The notes under the pieces: generated by a model
Seen by the model: only the letters and a program-made list of their open reading frames with translations
Told to the model about the DNA's origin: nothing
The model's database searches: none
Translations under genes and position numbers: made by a program
NCBI GenBank assembly: GCA_033439685.1
Contig: JAUEDM010000006.1
Span: 2,542,001-2,606,000, forward strand
DNA: 64,000 nucleotides
Direction: 5' to 3'
Origin: Apodospora peruviana
Lineage: Eukaryota > Ascomycota > Sordariomycetes > Sordariales > Lasiosphaeriaceae
In this document: positions 20,292 through 32,100 of the stretch, one piece after another
Layout: each line of letters opens with the position of its first letter
Position numbering within the stretch: position 1 is the first letter of the stretch

Positions 20292-23200
20292 ATGGCCGAC
20301 GTCAATGGCTCAAATCCGACCCGGATTGCCATCCTGGGCAACGAGGACATCATCGTCGACCACGGCATCTGGCTGAGCTTTGTGACTCACGATCTGCTGC
20401 AGAACATCAAGTCGTCTACCTATGTCCTCATCACCGACACGAACCTCTTTCCCACCTACGTGCCTCCCTTCCAGGCCGTCTTCGACAAGCATGCTCCCAA
20501 AGATGCCCGTCTTCTCACCTATGCGATCCCGCCCGGCGAGTACTCCAAGGGCCGCGACACCAAGGCCGAGATCGAGGACTGGATGCTGTCGCAACAATGC
20601 ACCCGCGACACCGTTGTGATTGCTTTGGGCGGTGGTGTCATTGGTGACATGATCGGCTACGTTGCCGCCACTTTTATGCGCGGCGTCCGTTTTGTTCAGG
20701 TTCCCACCACCCTGCTCGCCATGGTGGACTCGTCCATCGGCGGCAAGACAGCCATCGACACTCCCATGGGCAAGAACCTGATCGGCGCCTTCTGGCAGCC
20801 CCGCCGCATTTACATCGACCTGGCATTCCTCGACACCCTCCCGGTACGCGAGTTTATCAATGGCATGGCCGAGGTGATCAAGACGGCTGCCATTTGGGAC
20901 GAGACCGAGTTCACCGCCCTGGAGGAGAATGCCCCGGCCATCCTGGAGGCCATTCGCTCGAAATCCGCAAAGAAATCGGAGCGCCTCGCGTCCATCCGTC
21001 ACATCCTAAAGCGCATTGTTCTGGGCTCTGCTCGGGTCAAGGCCGAGGTGGTCTCGGCGGACGAAAGGGAAGGCGGACTTCGTAACCTGCTCAACTTTGG
21101 TCACTCCATTGGTCACGCCTATGAAGCTATCCTGACTCCTCAGGTCCTACATGGAGAAGCTGTCGCCATTGGAATGGTCAAGGAGGCAGAACTCGCCCGT
21201 TTTCTCGGTGTTCTGCGACCTGGCGCTGTTGCCCGCCTGGCAAAGTGCATTGCTAGCTATGACTTGCCCACTTCGGTGCACGACAGGCGCATTGTCAAAC
21301 TGACAGCTGGAAAGGAATGCCCTGTTGATCTCTTGTTGGAGAAGATGGGCGTTGACAAGAAGAACGATGGCCGAAAGAAGAAGATTGTCCTTCTCTCAGC
21401 TATTGGCAAAACCTACGAACCCAAGGCTAGCGTCGTCGAAGACCGCGCCATTCGTATTGTTCTTTCTCCTGCCATCCGAGTCACGCCCGGTGTACCCAAT
21501 GATCTGTCTGTCAGCGTAACTCCTCCGGGCTCCAAGAGCGTTTCCAACCGGGCTCTTGTCCTGGCTGCGCTGGGAGAGGGAACAACTCGTATTCACGGGC
21601 TCTTGCACTCTGACGACACCCAGTACATGCTGACTGCTGTCGCTCAGCTCCACGGTGCCTCATTCTCCTGGGAAGACGGTGAAGTGCTTGTGGTCAAAGG
21701 TCGGGGAGGCAAGTTGCAGGCCAGCCCAACTCCCTTGTATCTTGGCAATGCCGGAACAGCCTCTCGCTTTCTCACCTCAGTCGTGGCTCTCTGCTCTCCC
21801 TCCGAGGTCTCTTCTACCGTTCTGACTGGCAATGCCAGGATGAAGGTGAGACCCATCGGCGCTCTCGTAGATGCCTTGCGGTCCAACGGTGTTGGAGTGA
21901 AGTATCTCGAGAAGGAAAACAGCCTCCCCGTGCAGGTCGATGCAGCCGGCGGTCTCGCTGGCGGCGTCATGGAGCTAGCCGCAACTATCTCGTCGCAGTA
22001 TGTTTCGTCACTCCTGATGGCTGCGCCGTACGCTCGCAAGCCTGTCACTCTTAAGCTGGTTGGCGGAAAACCGATCTCCCAGCCCTACATTGACATGACC
22101 ATTGCCATGATGGCTTCATTCGGAGTTGAGGTGCAAAGATCAACCGAGGACCCCAACACGTACCATATCCCTCAAGGCACCTACACAAACCCCGAAAAAT
22201 ACGTCGTGGAGAGTGACGCTAGCTCGGCAACATACCCCCTGGCCGTTGCTGCTATTACTGGTACCACTTGCACCATCCCCAACATTGGGTCCAAGTCGCT
22301 TCAGGGAGATTCCCGTTTCGCCGTGGAGGTTCTTCGTCCCATGGGATGCACTGTTGAGCAGACAGATAGTTCGACCACCGTTACAGGACCGCCAATTGGG
22401 ACACTCAAGGCAATCAAGCATGTCGACATGGAGCCCATGACAGATGCATTCCTCACAGCATCCGTGCTCGCGGCTGTTGCGTCGGGAACCACTCAAATCA
22501 CAGGTATTGCCAACCAGAGAGTCAAGGAGTGCAACCGTATAAAAGCCATGAAAGACGAGCTGGCCAAGTTTGGAGTGCACTGTGATGAGCTTGACGATGG
22601 TATTGAGGTCACAGGAAAGCCATTCACGGAATTACTAGACCCGGGTGCTGATGGAATCTACTGTTATGACGATCACCGTGTGGCCATGAGTTTCAGCGTC
22701 TTATCGGTTGCGTCCCCTATCCCCGTATTGATTCAAGAGCGCGAGTGTGTTGGCAAGACCTGGCCCGGATGGTGGGACATTTTATCGCAGTCTTTCAAGG
22801 TTCACCTGGAGGGAGCCGAGGAGTCACATACGGCACAGGTAAAAGACATCAATCGATCGGATGCTTCTCGGTCCATCTTCATCATCGGAATGAGGGGTGC
22901 CGGCAAGACCACGGCGGGTCGATGGGCGGCAGAGCTTCTACACCGACCGCTTATAGACCTTGATGTCGAACTCGAGAGGAGGGAGGGGATGACCATCCCT
23001 GAAATCATTCGCTCTGAGCGAGGATGGGAGGGCTTCCGAAAAGCTGAACTTGACTTGCTTGAGGACATGATCAAGAACAAATCCAAGGGTTACGTCTTTT
23101 CATGCGGCGGTGGCATCGTGGAGAGCGAGGCTGCTCGAAAGATGCTAATCTCTTATCACCAGAACGGCGGTTGCGTTCTTCTTGTCCATCGTGACACGGA

Positions 23201-25107
23201 GCAGGTTGTCGAGTATCTCATGAGAGACAAGTCGCGCCCCGCTTACTCCGAAGACATCCGTGGGGTGTATGAGCGCCGCAAACCGTGGTTCGAGGAGTGC
23301 AGCAATTTCCAATATCATAGCCCCTATCTGGATGGCTCGGAGGTCCTAAACGAGCCCCCGGCTGACTTCAGCCGGTTCCTCGCCGTCTTTGACGGTCGAG
23401 TCCGGCACCTAGAGGAAGTAAGGGCGAAGCCGCATTCCTTCTTTGTCTCCTTGACCGTCCCCAACGTGTCGGTGGCACTGGATATCATCCCTAAAGTGGT
23501 TGTGGGGTCCGACGCTGTCGAGCTGCGTGTAGATTTGCTTGAGGATTTTGATCCTGAGTTTGTTGCTACACAGGTCGCGCTTCTCCGGTCAGCTGCTAGG
23601 ATCCCAATTGTCTACACCGTTCGCACAGTCAGTCAAGGTGGCAAGTTTCCCGACGAAGATTTCGATCTGGCTCTCCGACTTTACCAGACCGGACTGCGGG
23701 TCGGCGTTGAGTACCTCGACTTGGAGATGACCATGCCAGACCATGTCATCCAGACCATAACGGAGTCCAAGGGTTATACTCGCATTGTTGCGTCCCACCA
23801 CGACCCGCAGGCGAAGCTGTCGTGGAAGAATGGCGGCTGGGTTTCATTCTACAACAAAGCGCTGCAGTATGGTGATATTATCAAGCTCGTCGGCGTCGCC
23901 GGCGATGTGGCCGACAACTTTGCTCTCGCCAACTTCAAGAACCAGATGCAAGCCGCCCACGATAAGCCGATCATTGCCCTGAACATGGGTACCGCGGGCA
24001 AACTGAGCAGGGTCCTCAACGGTTTCATGACCCCCGTATCGCATCCAGCGCTGCCCTACAAGGCTGCGCCCGGTCAGCTCTCGGCGGCGGAGATTCGGCA
24101 AGCTCTGGCACTCGTTGGCGAGCTGGAGCCGCGCTCTTTCTACCTCTTTGGAAAGCCCATTTCTTCATCGCGCTCACCGGCGCTGCACAACGCTCTGTTC
24201 AAGGAGAACGGTCTGCCGCATCATTACTCTCTCTTTGAGACTGACAATGTGCAAGATGTGCGGGATCTCATTCGCTCTCCCCATTTCGGTGGCGCGTCTG
24301 TGACCATCCCGATCAAGCTGGATATCATGCCCCTGCTGGATGAGGTGTCGGACGCCGCCAGGATCATCGGAGCTGTCAACACCATCATACCCATGTACAA
24401 GTCTCCCAGTAGTAACGGCAAGGCGAAGCTCCGCGGCGATAACACCGACTGGAAGGGCATGGTATTTGCGCTCCGCTCCGCCGGCGTGGTCAAGCGCGCT
24501 TCCACGGGCGGAGTCGATGGCGGTGCCATGGTCGTCGGGTCGGGCGGGACCACCCGCGCTGCCATTTACGCTCTCCACGCGCTAGGCTACGCGCCAATCT
24601 ACGTGGTCGCGAGGAACGCGGACCGCGTCAAGGAGCTTGCGGAGGCGTTCCCGGCCGACTACGATATCCAAACGCTCGAGACACCCGAGGAGGTGAACCG
24701 CGTTGAGGGCAGCAAGCTGGCTAGTGTCGTGGTGAGCAGCATCCCGGCGGACAAGCCGATCGATCAGAATATGAGGGAGGTGCTGGTCGCTGCGCTGAGG
24801 CATCCAGCTCAGGAGGCCGGGGCTGGTGGTACCCGGGTGCTGTTAGAAATGGCATATACGCCGCGCCACACGCCGCTGATGCAGCTGGCTGAGGATGCTG
24901 GGTGGAAGACGATTCCTGGGCTCGAGGTGTTGGCTGCTCAGGGCTGGCATCAGGTATGTCTTTTCCTTTTCTCTATTCGCAGTCTTGTTTTGCTGTTGAG
25001 GATAGCTTGTTAATTTGCCTGGCGTTTAGTTTCAATCATGGACGGGAATCACGCCGCTTTATGCCGATGCCCGTGCTGCTGTCATGGGAGACGAGGAGAG
25101 CAAGTAA
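20292..25107 (+). CDS. ARO1: Pentafunctional AROM polypeptide (shikimate pathway)
   Basis: Exons 20292..24953 and 25030..25107; 1579 aa, the family's usual length. Five enzymes are fused in the fungal order, together making EPSP from DAHP in the cytosol. 3-Dehydroquinate synthase (~1-390) shows ALGGGVIGDMIGYVAATFMR. EPSP synthase (~400-845) shows GSKSVSNRALVLAALGEG and GNAGTASRF. Shikimate kinase (~860-1040) starts with FIIGMRGAGKTTAGR (P-loop) at ~860. Type I 3-dehydroquinase (~1048-1275) has IVASHHD and the Schiff-base lysine in IIKLVGVAGD (~1196). Shikimate dehydrogenase (~1280-1579) shows FGKPISSSRSPALHN and GAVNTI. The single intron (76 nt) sits near the 3' end, joining GWHQ to FQSWTGITPLY. 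It diverges from rvt. Confidence 0.98.
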
Positions 25108-27063
25108 GCTTTTTGGGGGATGTTCTCTGGATTGTTATTGTCTCAACGACAATGATGGATTCGTTGGCAATTGGGGGTAGTTGCAAGTGGGCAGGCAGGG
25201 CTGGTACCAACGTGGACGTAAGTCAAGTAGTTATCGTGGATATTTTCATATCAAGCGGTTCGTTGGTTCTGATCGTTCAACAAAAGCATGCTTACAGAAA
25301 ATTTAACATAAGACGGCTTGATCATTTGGAGGAAATTATCACTTTATTTTCACGCGTTCGCCTCGACGCAAATATAGTCTTACAGAGCAGCGAACTTGAA
25401 ACCATGCATACACATGCATATAGGATTACGGTTCGATATCTTCTAAGTTGAGCACGTCTATCGTTGGAACAATTCCTCAACACAAAACAGGTAGTTGTAG
25501 GATGCACAGAGTAGACTAAGCTACACATCTAGGTAGGTAGCTGCCTGTTTTTGATGGTCACCGAGGTTCTTGAACGATAGCTTGATTGCATTACAGTCCA
25601 ACGCTTTAGTTTATTATTTCAAGCTCGAACCCTTTTCCCGAGGCCGAGTTTTTGATCTACCTAATATCCTAAAGATGCAAAAAGGAACCACTACAGCGTC
25701 AGTCAGCGCCTGGCCATTAATCCGTTGTGCACGGCGGTCTCTTTCTAAATGTAGTAAATACCATACAACAAGAAGAAACCCGATAATCTATAATCTCTTG
25801 CCTGTTACCCGCCAACCCGATTTTTATTTTTGAAACCACCCGCTGAAAAAAAGAAAAGTAGAAAATGAAATAACCCGCCCGCTGCCGTTAAGTTGTACAA
25901 ACATTTTTCCATCTATGACGTTAAATCACATAGTAGTAAAGGCTGTTCATCGGCGTCATAATCATCATCAAACGAAAAGAGAAAATAATAGAACATGATC
26001 AACCAGACCAACCCCACCAGCCATACCAGATGGAAAATCACGCATGATGTACACACGGCAGCAGCCAGGAAAAGGAAGTCATGACAGAATGGATATCATC
26101 ATATGCGATACCGGACTAGAAACAGAACAATGAACGCAAAAGGACGAAAAGAGGATGGATGGTCATCTGTTGGGCTGGGTATGACGATGATTCATCAAAG
26201 AGAAGAACTGTAAAAAAGGTACAATGTACAAAGAAGTGAATGAAAAGCAATACAGTCGACAAAGGAATACCCGAGAGCCCAACCCGAATCTGTGTAAAGC
26301 GCCATTTGAAAAGAGAAACATCTCCGCGCAGATCGCTCAAAGACTTGGGCTCCAAAACTGCCGCCGGTCTTTAATCGTTGACGCAGCCGGACATCCACAT
26401 CGTGACGTTTGGCGACTGGTTCGATCGACCCTCTGGCTGAATGTGGCTGTGACGTCACGAGGGTTGCTCTTGTCTTCGCTCGATCGGGCAGCGCTCAAGC
26501 GCCGGGGCTTGAAAAATAGACAAGCCAAGGGTGCCATGCTCTTGCTTGGACCCTGCAGGAGCAGCAACCCACCCATGACGGACCCTGAATTTTGGCGGGG
26601 CAGCAAAAAAGATACTTGGGCTGCCTCCGGCCAATGACAGACCGCAATTGGATCCGCGATGATGCGTTGGACCTCTCCATGTGGAAGCCCGCTGCAACCA
26701 CCGACGTCATTGCGACACAGAGTGATTAACACACCAAAACGGTGCGACGGGCTTCCTTAGGCGGGCCAGCCAAGAACAGGATGCGCATGGTGGACATTTT
26801 GTCTGATGATGTGCTGGCCTGATCGGCAATCTTGCGTAGATGGTTTTGGAACCTCGGTCCCATATCGGATGATGCGGTTTGGCCGGATTTGAGGGGACAG
26901 ACCACTATGTCAGAGGTGTCACCTTATCGCGCTTGGCGATGGTGGTTCGATCCCAGATGCTCCACATTTTGACATAGGTCTGTACTATTCACCCAATCCG
27001 TAACCCAGCGGCCTCGAGTAACCAACGATGTTCCCGTTCCGAATTCCTGCCGATCGAGTGACC
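25108..27063. other. Intergenic between AROM and the Rpn4-like gene (convergent 3' ends)
   Basis: 1.95 kb between two convergent genes. It includes AROM 3' sequence and presumably a long 3' untranslated region of the minus-strand gene. 25440-26110 is AT-rich with a TAGGTAGGTAG run at 25533-25543. No open frame has recognisable motifs. GGTTCGATCCC at 26943-26953 looks like a tRNA B box, but no tRNA fold is visible around it. Confidence 0.5.
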
Positions 27064-29181
27064 TCATCCGCCTTGGCCTCCACGTCTGCGTTGTTTTCCC
27101 GGGAATTCAACGTCGGGATGGCACACGCGGTAATGACGAGTGAGAGCATCTGCGCGGCTGAACGTCTTCTCATCGGTGCAGAGATCGCATCGGACTTTTT
27201 GTTTGCGCGCGTTGTGAATCGTATCCTCATGTCGCGTAAGATCGTAGGGCCGCGAGAAAACGGTATTGCAAGGCTTGCCAGTGCTCGGGTTTATGCGGTC
27301 ACACCGATGAGGTCCAGCCTGACTATTCAAGAGACTAGAAGTCATCCCAAGGGCAGCAACTTCTGAGTTTCTGGTTCCGTTGATGCCGTGGGCTTGTCGA
27401 TGACCTTCCCGCTTGTGTTTCTGCAGCAATGCAGGCGTCTCGAAACGTAGCGTACAACCGTGATATGTGCAAGTGTAGGTGCCACCGTCTGCACTGGTGG
27501 CTGCAGGCCTCTGTGGGCTGCCGGTATGACTCGAGTCCGCTGTTCCGACCTCTGAAGAGCCCATTCTTGATGCCGCCAACGAGCCGTTACTTAGCGACGG
27601 CACACTGCTTTGATGTCTCGCCTGAGATATGAACGGGTATTGCTGTGGAATCTGAGGCATCTGGAGTCCCGTAGGCTGTATCTGAGAATTGATGTAGTTG
27701 TTGAGTGAAGCCGTGTCCAGCTGCAGCGGCTCGAAAGCCTGACTGTTTGCCAGAGGCTTGCTAGTGACGCTTGCATCGTAGCTATTGGAACTTTGCTGAG
27801 GAAAGAGCGGGAAGTTTGACTCAGTGTCGGCATCATGAAACTCGAGCAAGGCTTCTTGAGGCGATATCGTTTGCGGAGTAGATGTATTCACAGTGGAGCG
27901 TCCCATCTGTTGCTGTAGCGCCCGCGCATCCATCTCCGCCTTGTTTTGCTCTCGAATTTGCTGCGCTGATGGGAACCTTGCCTGCGGCGATGCCATGGAC
28001 GAGAAGTCGTGCATCGGGATTGGTGCTAGCGGTGAACCCTGGCGGAACGGCGAACGATCGCGAGTCGAACTTGCCGATACCGGTGATTGCTGTCCGACAC
28101 CTAGGTGCTGCGAATTGGCTGCTTGCAGTGTTCGAGCGAACAGGTCGTTCGGTGACTTCGGGACTTGCCCACTGGCGGTTGACGTGATGGTGAAGTTTGG
28201 ACTGTATAGTTCGTCGCTGTAGACATCGGTCATAGTTCTGTCGAGCTTTGGAACAGTGACGACTGCGTCATTGAAAAATGGTGAGTTTTCTGCATCAACA
28301 AGGGATTCGGTTGTCTCGTATATCTCACCATGCTTTTGCCTCCCGTCGTCTTCAGGCTCCGCGGATGGCGTGGCAGGTGAGTCACCTGTCGTTATTGTAC
28401 TCGCCACCGACAGAGGACGTGACCTGCTGGGTCCAATCGGAACTTCCGGGAGAAGCAAGCCTCGGTCGGTCCTGCGCTTCGGCGTCGCAGCGAGGTTCGG
28501 ATAACCAGTTATTTGTGTATCGGCGGGAGCGTAAGCTGGGTAGTTCTGGTAGAATGTATCGTGCGAGATGCCAGGGAATTTAGCCAGTTGGTAGTTGAGC
28601 TCGTCGGTGTTAGGCAGACCATGGAAACCATCAACCATCGATTCGACTGCGATATGAGGGTTCGACGTGTTCTGGGAGTATGGAGATGCCGGGCCGGTTG
28701 TTGAGCCTAGAGAAGAGAGCGAGGACTCGCGGTGGTGGGAGACACGGCCAGTTGACCTGGGCGTCAGTTGTCCCGTTGACAACCACGTTTCCGTTTGCAT
28801 CATGTTGGAATTGGCCAGCCACGGGTCACCGAAGTCCGCCTGGTTGCCTTGGGAGAAATCGAACAAAGAACCGTCCTGCGTCACCCGAGGCACCGTAATA
28901 GTTGGTATGCTGTCGAAGGTGGACAAAGGAGTGGTTGAGACGCCCGAATACTGCGAGAGCAGCGACTGCGTGGAGATGGGCGACGCAGACAAACTCTGGC
29001 AGCTGCGGTCGGCGTCAAAATCGAGATCGAGACCGTTGGCGTCGATGTTGTAAGGCGTTACGGGGCGATTCGCGCTGTCGAAGACCGCCAGTGTCGGTTG
29101 GGAAATGTATTGTGAGGTTTGTTGGTGTTGAGGACGAGGTTGAAGAATCGTTCTTGATCGTGAAGTGTTCATCAGTGACAT
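27064..29181 (-). CDS. rpn4: C2H2 zinc-finger transcription factor, Rpn4-like
   Basis: An uninterrupted frame of 705 aa from ATG 29181 (MSLMNTSRSRTILQ). An in-frame ATG at 29217 and another at 29259 are possible, but the added residues (MRLLLSLLIVFATH) look like untranslated leader. The first ~570 residues are Ser/Thr/Gln/Pro-rich, typical of a regulatory region. The fingers are C-terminal, from ~579: a C2H2 unit YTCTYHGCTLRFE..H, an extended CDRINPSTGKPCNTVFSRPY finger, and CDLCTDEKTFSRADALTRHY..CH. This last pair, with NARKQKVRCDLC between, is the pattern I know from ascomycete proteins annotated as Rpn4. Budding-yeast Rpn4 activates proteasome genes. That role is inferred here from the finger region only. 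Confidence 0.75.
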   Translation of the reverse strand: MSLMNTSRSRTILQPRPQHQQTSQYISQPTLAVFDSANRPVTPYNIDANGLDLDFDADRSCQSLSASPISTQSLLSQYSGVSTTPLSTFDSIPTITVPRVTQDGSLFDFSQGNQADFGDPWLANSNMMQTETWLSTGQLTPRSTGRVSHHRESSLSSLGSTTGPASPYSQNTSNPHIAVESMVDGFHGLPNTDELNYQLAKFPGISHDTFYQNYPAYAPADTQITGYPNLAATPKRRTDRGLLLPEVPIGPSRSRPLSVASTITTGDSPATPSAEPEDDGRQKHGEIYETTESLVDAENSPFFNDAVVTVPKLDRTMTDVYSDELYSPNFTITSTASGQVPKSPNDLFARTLQAANSQHLGVGQQSPVSASSTRDRSPFRQGSPLAPIPMHDFSSMASPQARFPSAQQIREQNKAEMDARALQQQMGRSTVNTSTPQTISPQEALLEFHDADTESNFPLFPQQSSNSYDASVTSKPLANSQAFEPLQLDTASLNNYINSQIQPTGLQMPQIPQQYPFISQARHQSSVPSLSNGSLAASRMGSSEVGTADSSHTGSPQRPAATSADGGTYTCTYHGCTLRFETPALLQKHKREGHRQAHGINGTRNSEVAALGMTSSLLNSQAGPHRCDRINPSTGKPCNTVFSRPYDLTRHEDTIHNARKQKVRCDLCTDEKTFSRADALTRHYRVCHPDVEFPGKQRRRGGQGG

Positions 29182-32100
29182 TGTCGTAATATCTGATTTT
29201 GCAGGTTGAAGGTTCATGTGTGTGGCGAAAACGATCAGAAGAGAAAGTAGAAGCCGCAACCATCTTTATAAGACGGAACTTGTGGATGGGTGACTAATAC
29301 TCAGGTAAAGCGGTGGGATGATGTCAAGAATTGGGTTCTGGGGTACCAAGGAGAGGACGCCCCGCCGGCTGTGTGCGGGAGACCACAGTGGTGGTGGAAT
29401 GACCGAGAACATGGTTGCATACTCGACATGCAGGGTAGGTAGTACCTCGACCGACGGGAACTCAAGTTCCAGACTGTTAGGCGGGCTGGTGGGGTGGTGA
29501 TGCAAGCCAGGACAGGGGTGCCGAGGTCTTGATACCTGGGTACCTAGGGGTCGTCTTTCCTTTTTGGGTCGCTGTCGGTTTGGGAGATTGTGTGTCCGGC
29601 TTACGGCTTTAACGCCTCGACCAACGTCAAAGACCGCGACATAAAGGTTCAACACAGCCGTAGACCCGAACTTCGTTCGCTGTCGTTACGCAGTGCCTGC
29701 TTTTGCGGCTCCATTAACGCGAGCGCTGAGTCAGGGGGCACGTCAGATACTCATTGGTAATGCCAATAGTCTGTCATGGATACCAGAAGTCGTCTTCAGA
29801 ATCTAGTTATCAAGACTGCTGTCAGCACCCATCGTGGGTGTCAGAGGTAGTAGGATGCAATGACAGGGCTGTCCGGGGTCGGTGATTCATGTTGAGCCGG
29901 GAAGATGAGCCATGAATAGGCCTCCCAGGCGTGTACTGCGTAATTCCAAATGCACGACACAGAGGACGAAATGGGCGCCCGAGGCGTGACGAGTTATCTG
30001 GGTGGGCCATTTCTTCTCGTCGGTCCTTGTCCAGAGAGGTCACCAAATCCGCGGCCTTGCTATTTTCTGCTGCCTGCCTCCATCGCGGACGATGCGAGTC
30101 GCTGGGAAACGATGGACGAAGCTAAGAGGGCTTGGATGGCTGGCAGAAACGGCCTGACAACCTGCTGGGACCTTCCCGAGGTCTGCAACGCTGCGCCAAG
30201 GATCCCGGGTTCCATGTTGGGCCGGTCTTGTCGAGAGCTCGCCATTTCGCAAGCACATCTGAGGTGTCCATAACGAAGGGTGCAAAGGAATATCCAGGCA
30301 GAGCTGAATGCCGGCGGGTCGTGACTGGTCTGGATCGTAGCGAGCGCTGGCCAAGGGCTGTATTGGAAAGGACTGGGAACTGGGAACGGGAAACAAATGC
30401 GGATGCCAGCCCGATCGCGTTCTTCCCTGCCCAGTGCGGTGCTCGAGTAAAGTGCACGTGCCAGAAACTTCGTCACGCTACAGAAAATTGGCCATGGCCT
30501 CATTGAAGTTGCACTTGAATACTTGGTTTTTTTGGGCGCAGTGCACACCCGTCGACCCCGAGATTTTGCGGAGAAGAAAAATTTGCCATGATCGTGCACA
30601 GCCACACAGCCCTCCTTCTACCCAGAGATCTTGTTCGAGTAACGGTGCCTTGCAGTAGTAAGATGTCTCTACTTATGTAAGGCACAATATGCACCGCCTG
30701 ATCGCATCTTCGCGGTTTCCCACGGCACTTCTCAGGCCCACTGAAAAATTTCAGATTTCTCGCTCACTCGTCCTCGAGAAGGAGGGACGGAGTTCAAGCA
30801 ACTTCGGGATCGCACTAGCCACACGTGCCACATCTCCGGAGATCCTTTCCGAACTGACAAGGGTGTGCGCGGGAGGGACACGACGATCTTGGACGATTCA
30901 GGGCATGCATGTACGGATACTGTGGCTGTTCACATCTCGGTATGCTGGCAGTTTTGTTGAGACACTTTGCTCTCTCACACTGGCTGAAATAATTCAACCA
31001 AAATTGTCTGTCCGGCTGGATGGTTACGTCCGGCTCCAATTAAAGGACACTGCACAATTGTGCACGCTTGGTATACGCAGTGCATTCCGTATGCGATGAT
31101 GCAGCACTCGCAAGCCACAGAGAGACCCACGAGAGAGGACGCGGAGACCCCCGGTTCTCCTTCACGTAAATGTGAAGCGCCAAGCGTTCAGGTTTTGGCA
31201 TGTGTGGCGTTGACGGATGGTGGCTTGTCCTCTCAGGGACTCGTAGACACCCACGTTTGACATGGACTGCCTACCACGACGTTGGAAACTCAAATTCTGC
31301 TCATCATGCCAGTCACGAGTCTGGCCGTCCTCGTGACCCCCCCATCACATGATTATGGCCAGCTGACAAGGAAGTGACGAACCGTGCCAGCTCCCGTAAA
31401 AGAGTTCAAAAGACTCTCAGACGCAAAATGCTGCTCCAAATCAGTCACTACATCCATCCTGCTTTCTTTCAGCCGTCTGTGATGACTCAGATGCAGCATA
31501 CTCGGATCTAAAAACCGACATATCTACCGCTGTTGGTAGAGCGTACGGTTAATAAGCTTGTTTTTATTTTCCTACTACCTATTAAGCGAACATGTGCTGG
31601 ACCCAACAAAGCCAACAAAGCCCGAAGGCATTGCGCGCCAGTCATGGCCGATCAAAGCACGCGAAAGCGAGGTCGCGAATACGGCAGTAATACCATTAAG
31701 AATCTGACGACCTACATCGGATGTCAACTGCCGCTTGTCAAGAGGGAGATCGCGCACAGTATCATTTTGCGTATTTCGCATGTACACTTCAACTGGTTCC
31801 GCCCAGCCGGACCCAGACTTACGCACACGCACGGTGGCTTCAATATCAAATCAGAGAGGACCTTGGTGGATGGTGAACGCCGAACTGCTCCGGGCTTATT
31901 TCGGAGGCCGGCAGAAAGCGTGGCCCGTCGCGCTTCCATTCCTATACTTTGCGGAATTTTAATAGACGACTTATAATGCAGCCATCCTTGACGTGCAGAC
32001 AGTCGGGTGGGTAACACTGCCGGCGCACGATTTCTAATCGCCCTATCGCCGGGGTCCGGATTTTTTATCAAACGCCAAAGCCAGCCAAGCCGGGCCGGCA

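Noticed and set aside
26930..26965. GGTTCGATCCC resembling a tRNA B box
   Set aside because: No A box or cloverleaf at the right spacing on either strand.
31541..31580. tRNA-like string with a TTGGTAGAGCG box
   Set aside because: No anticodon arm, T arm or acceptor pairing can be drawn around it.
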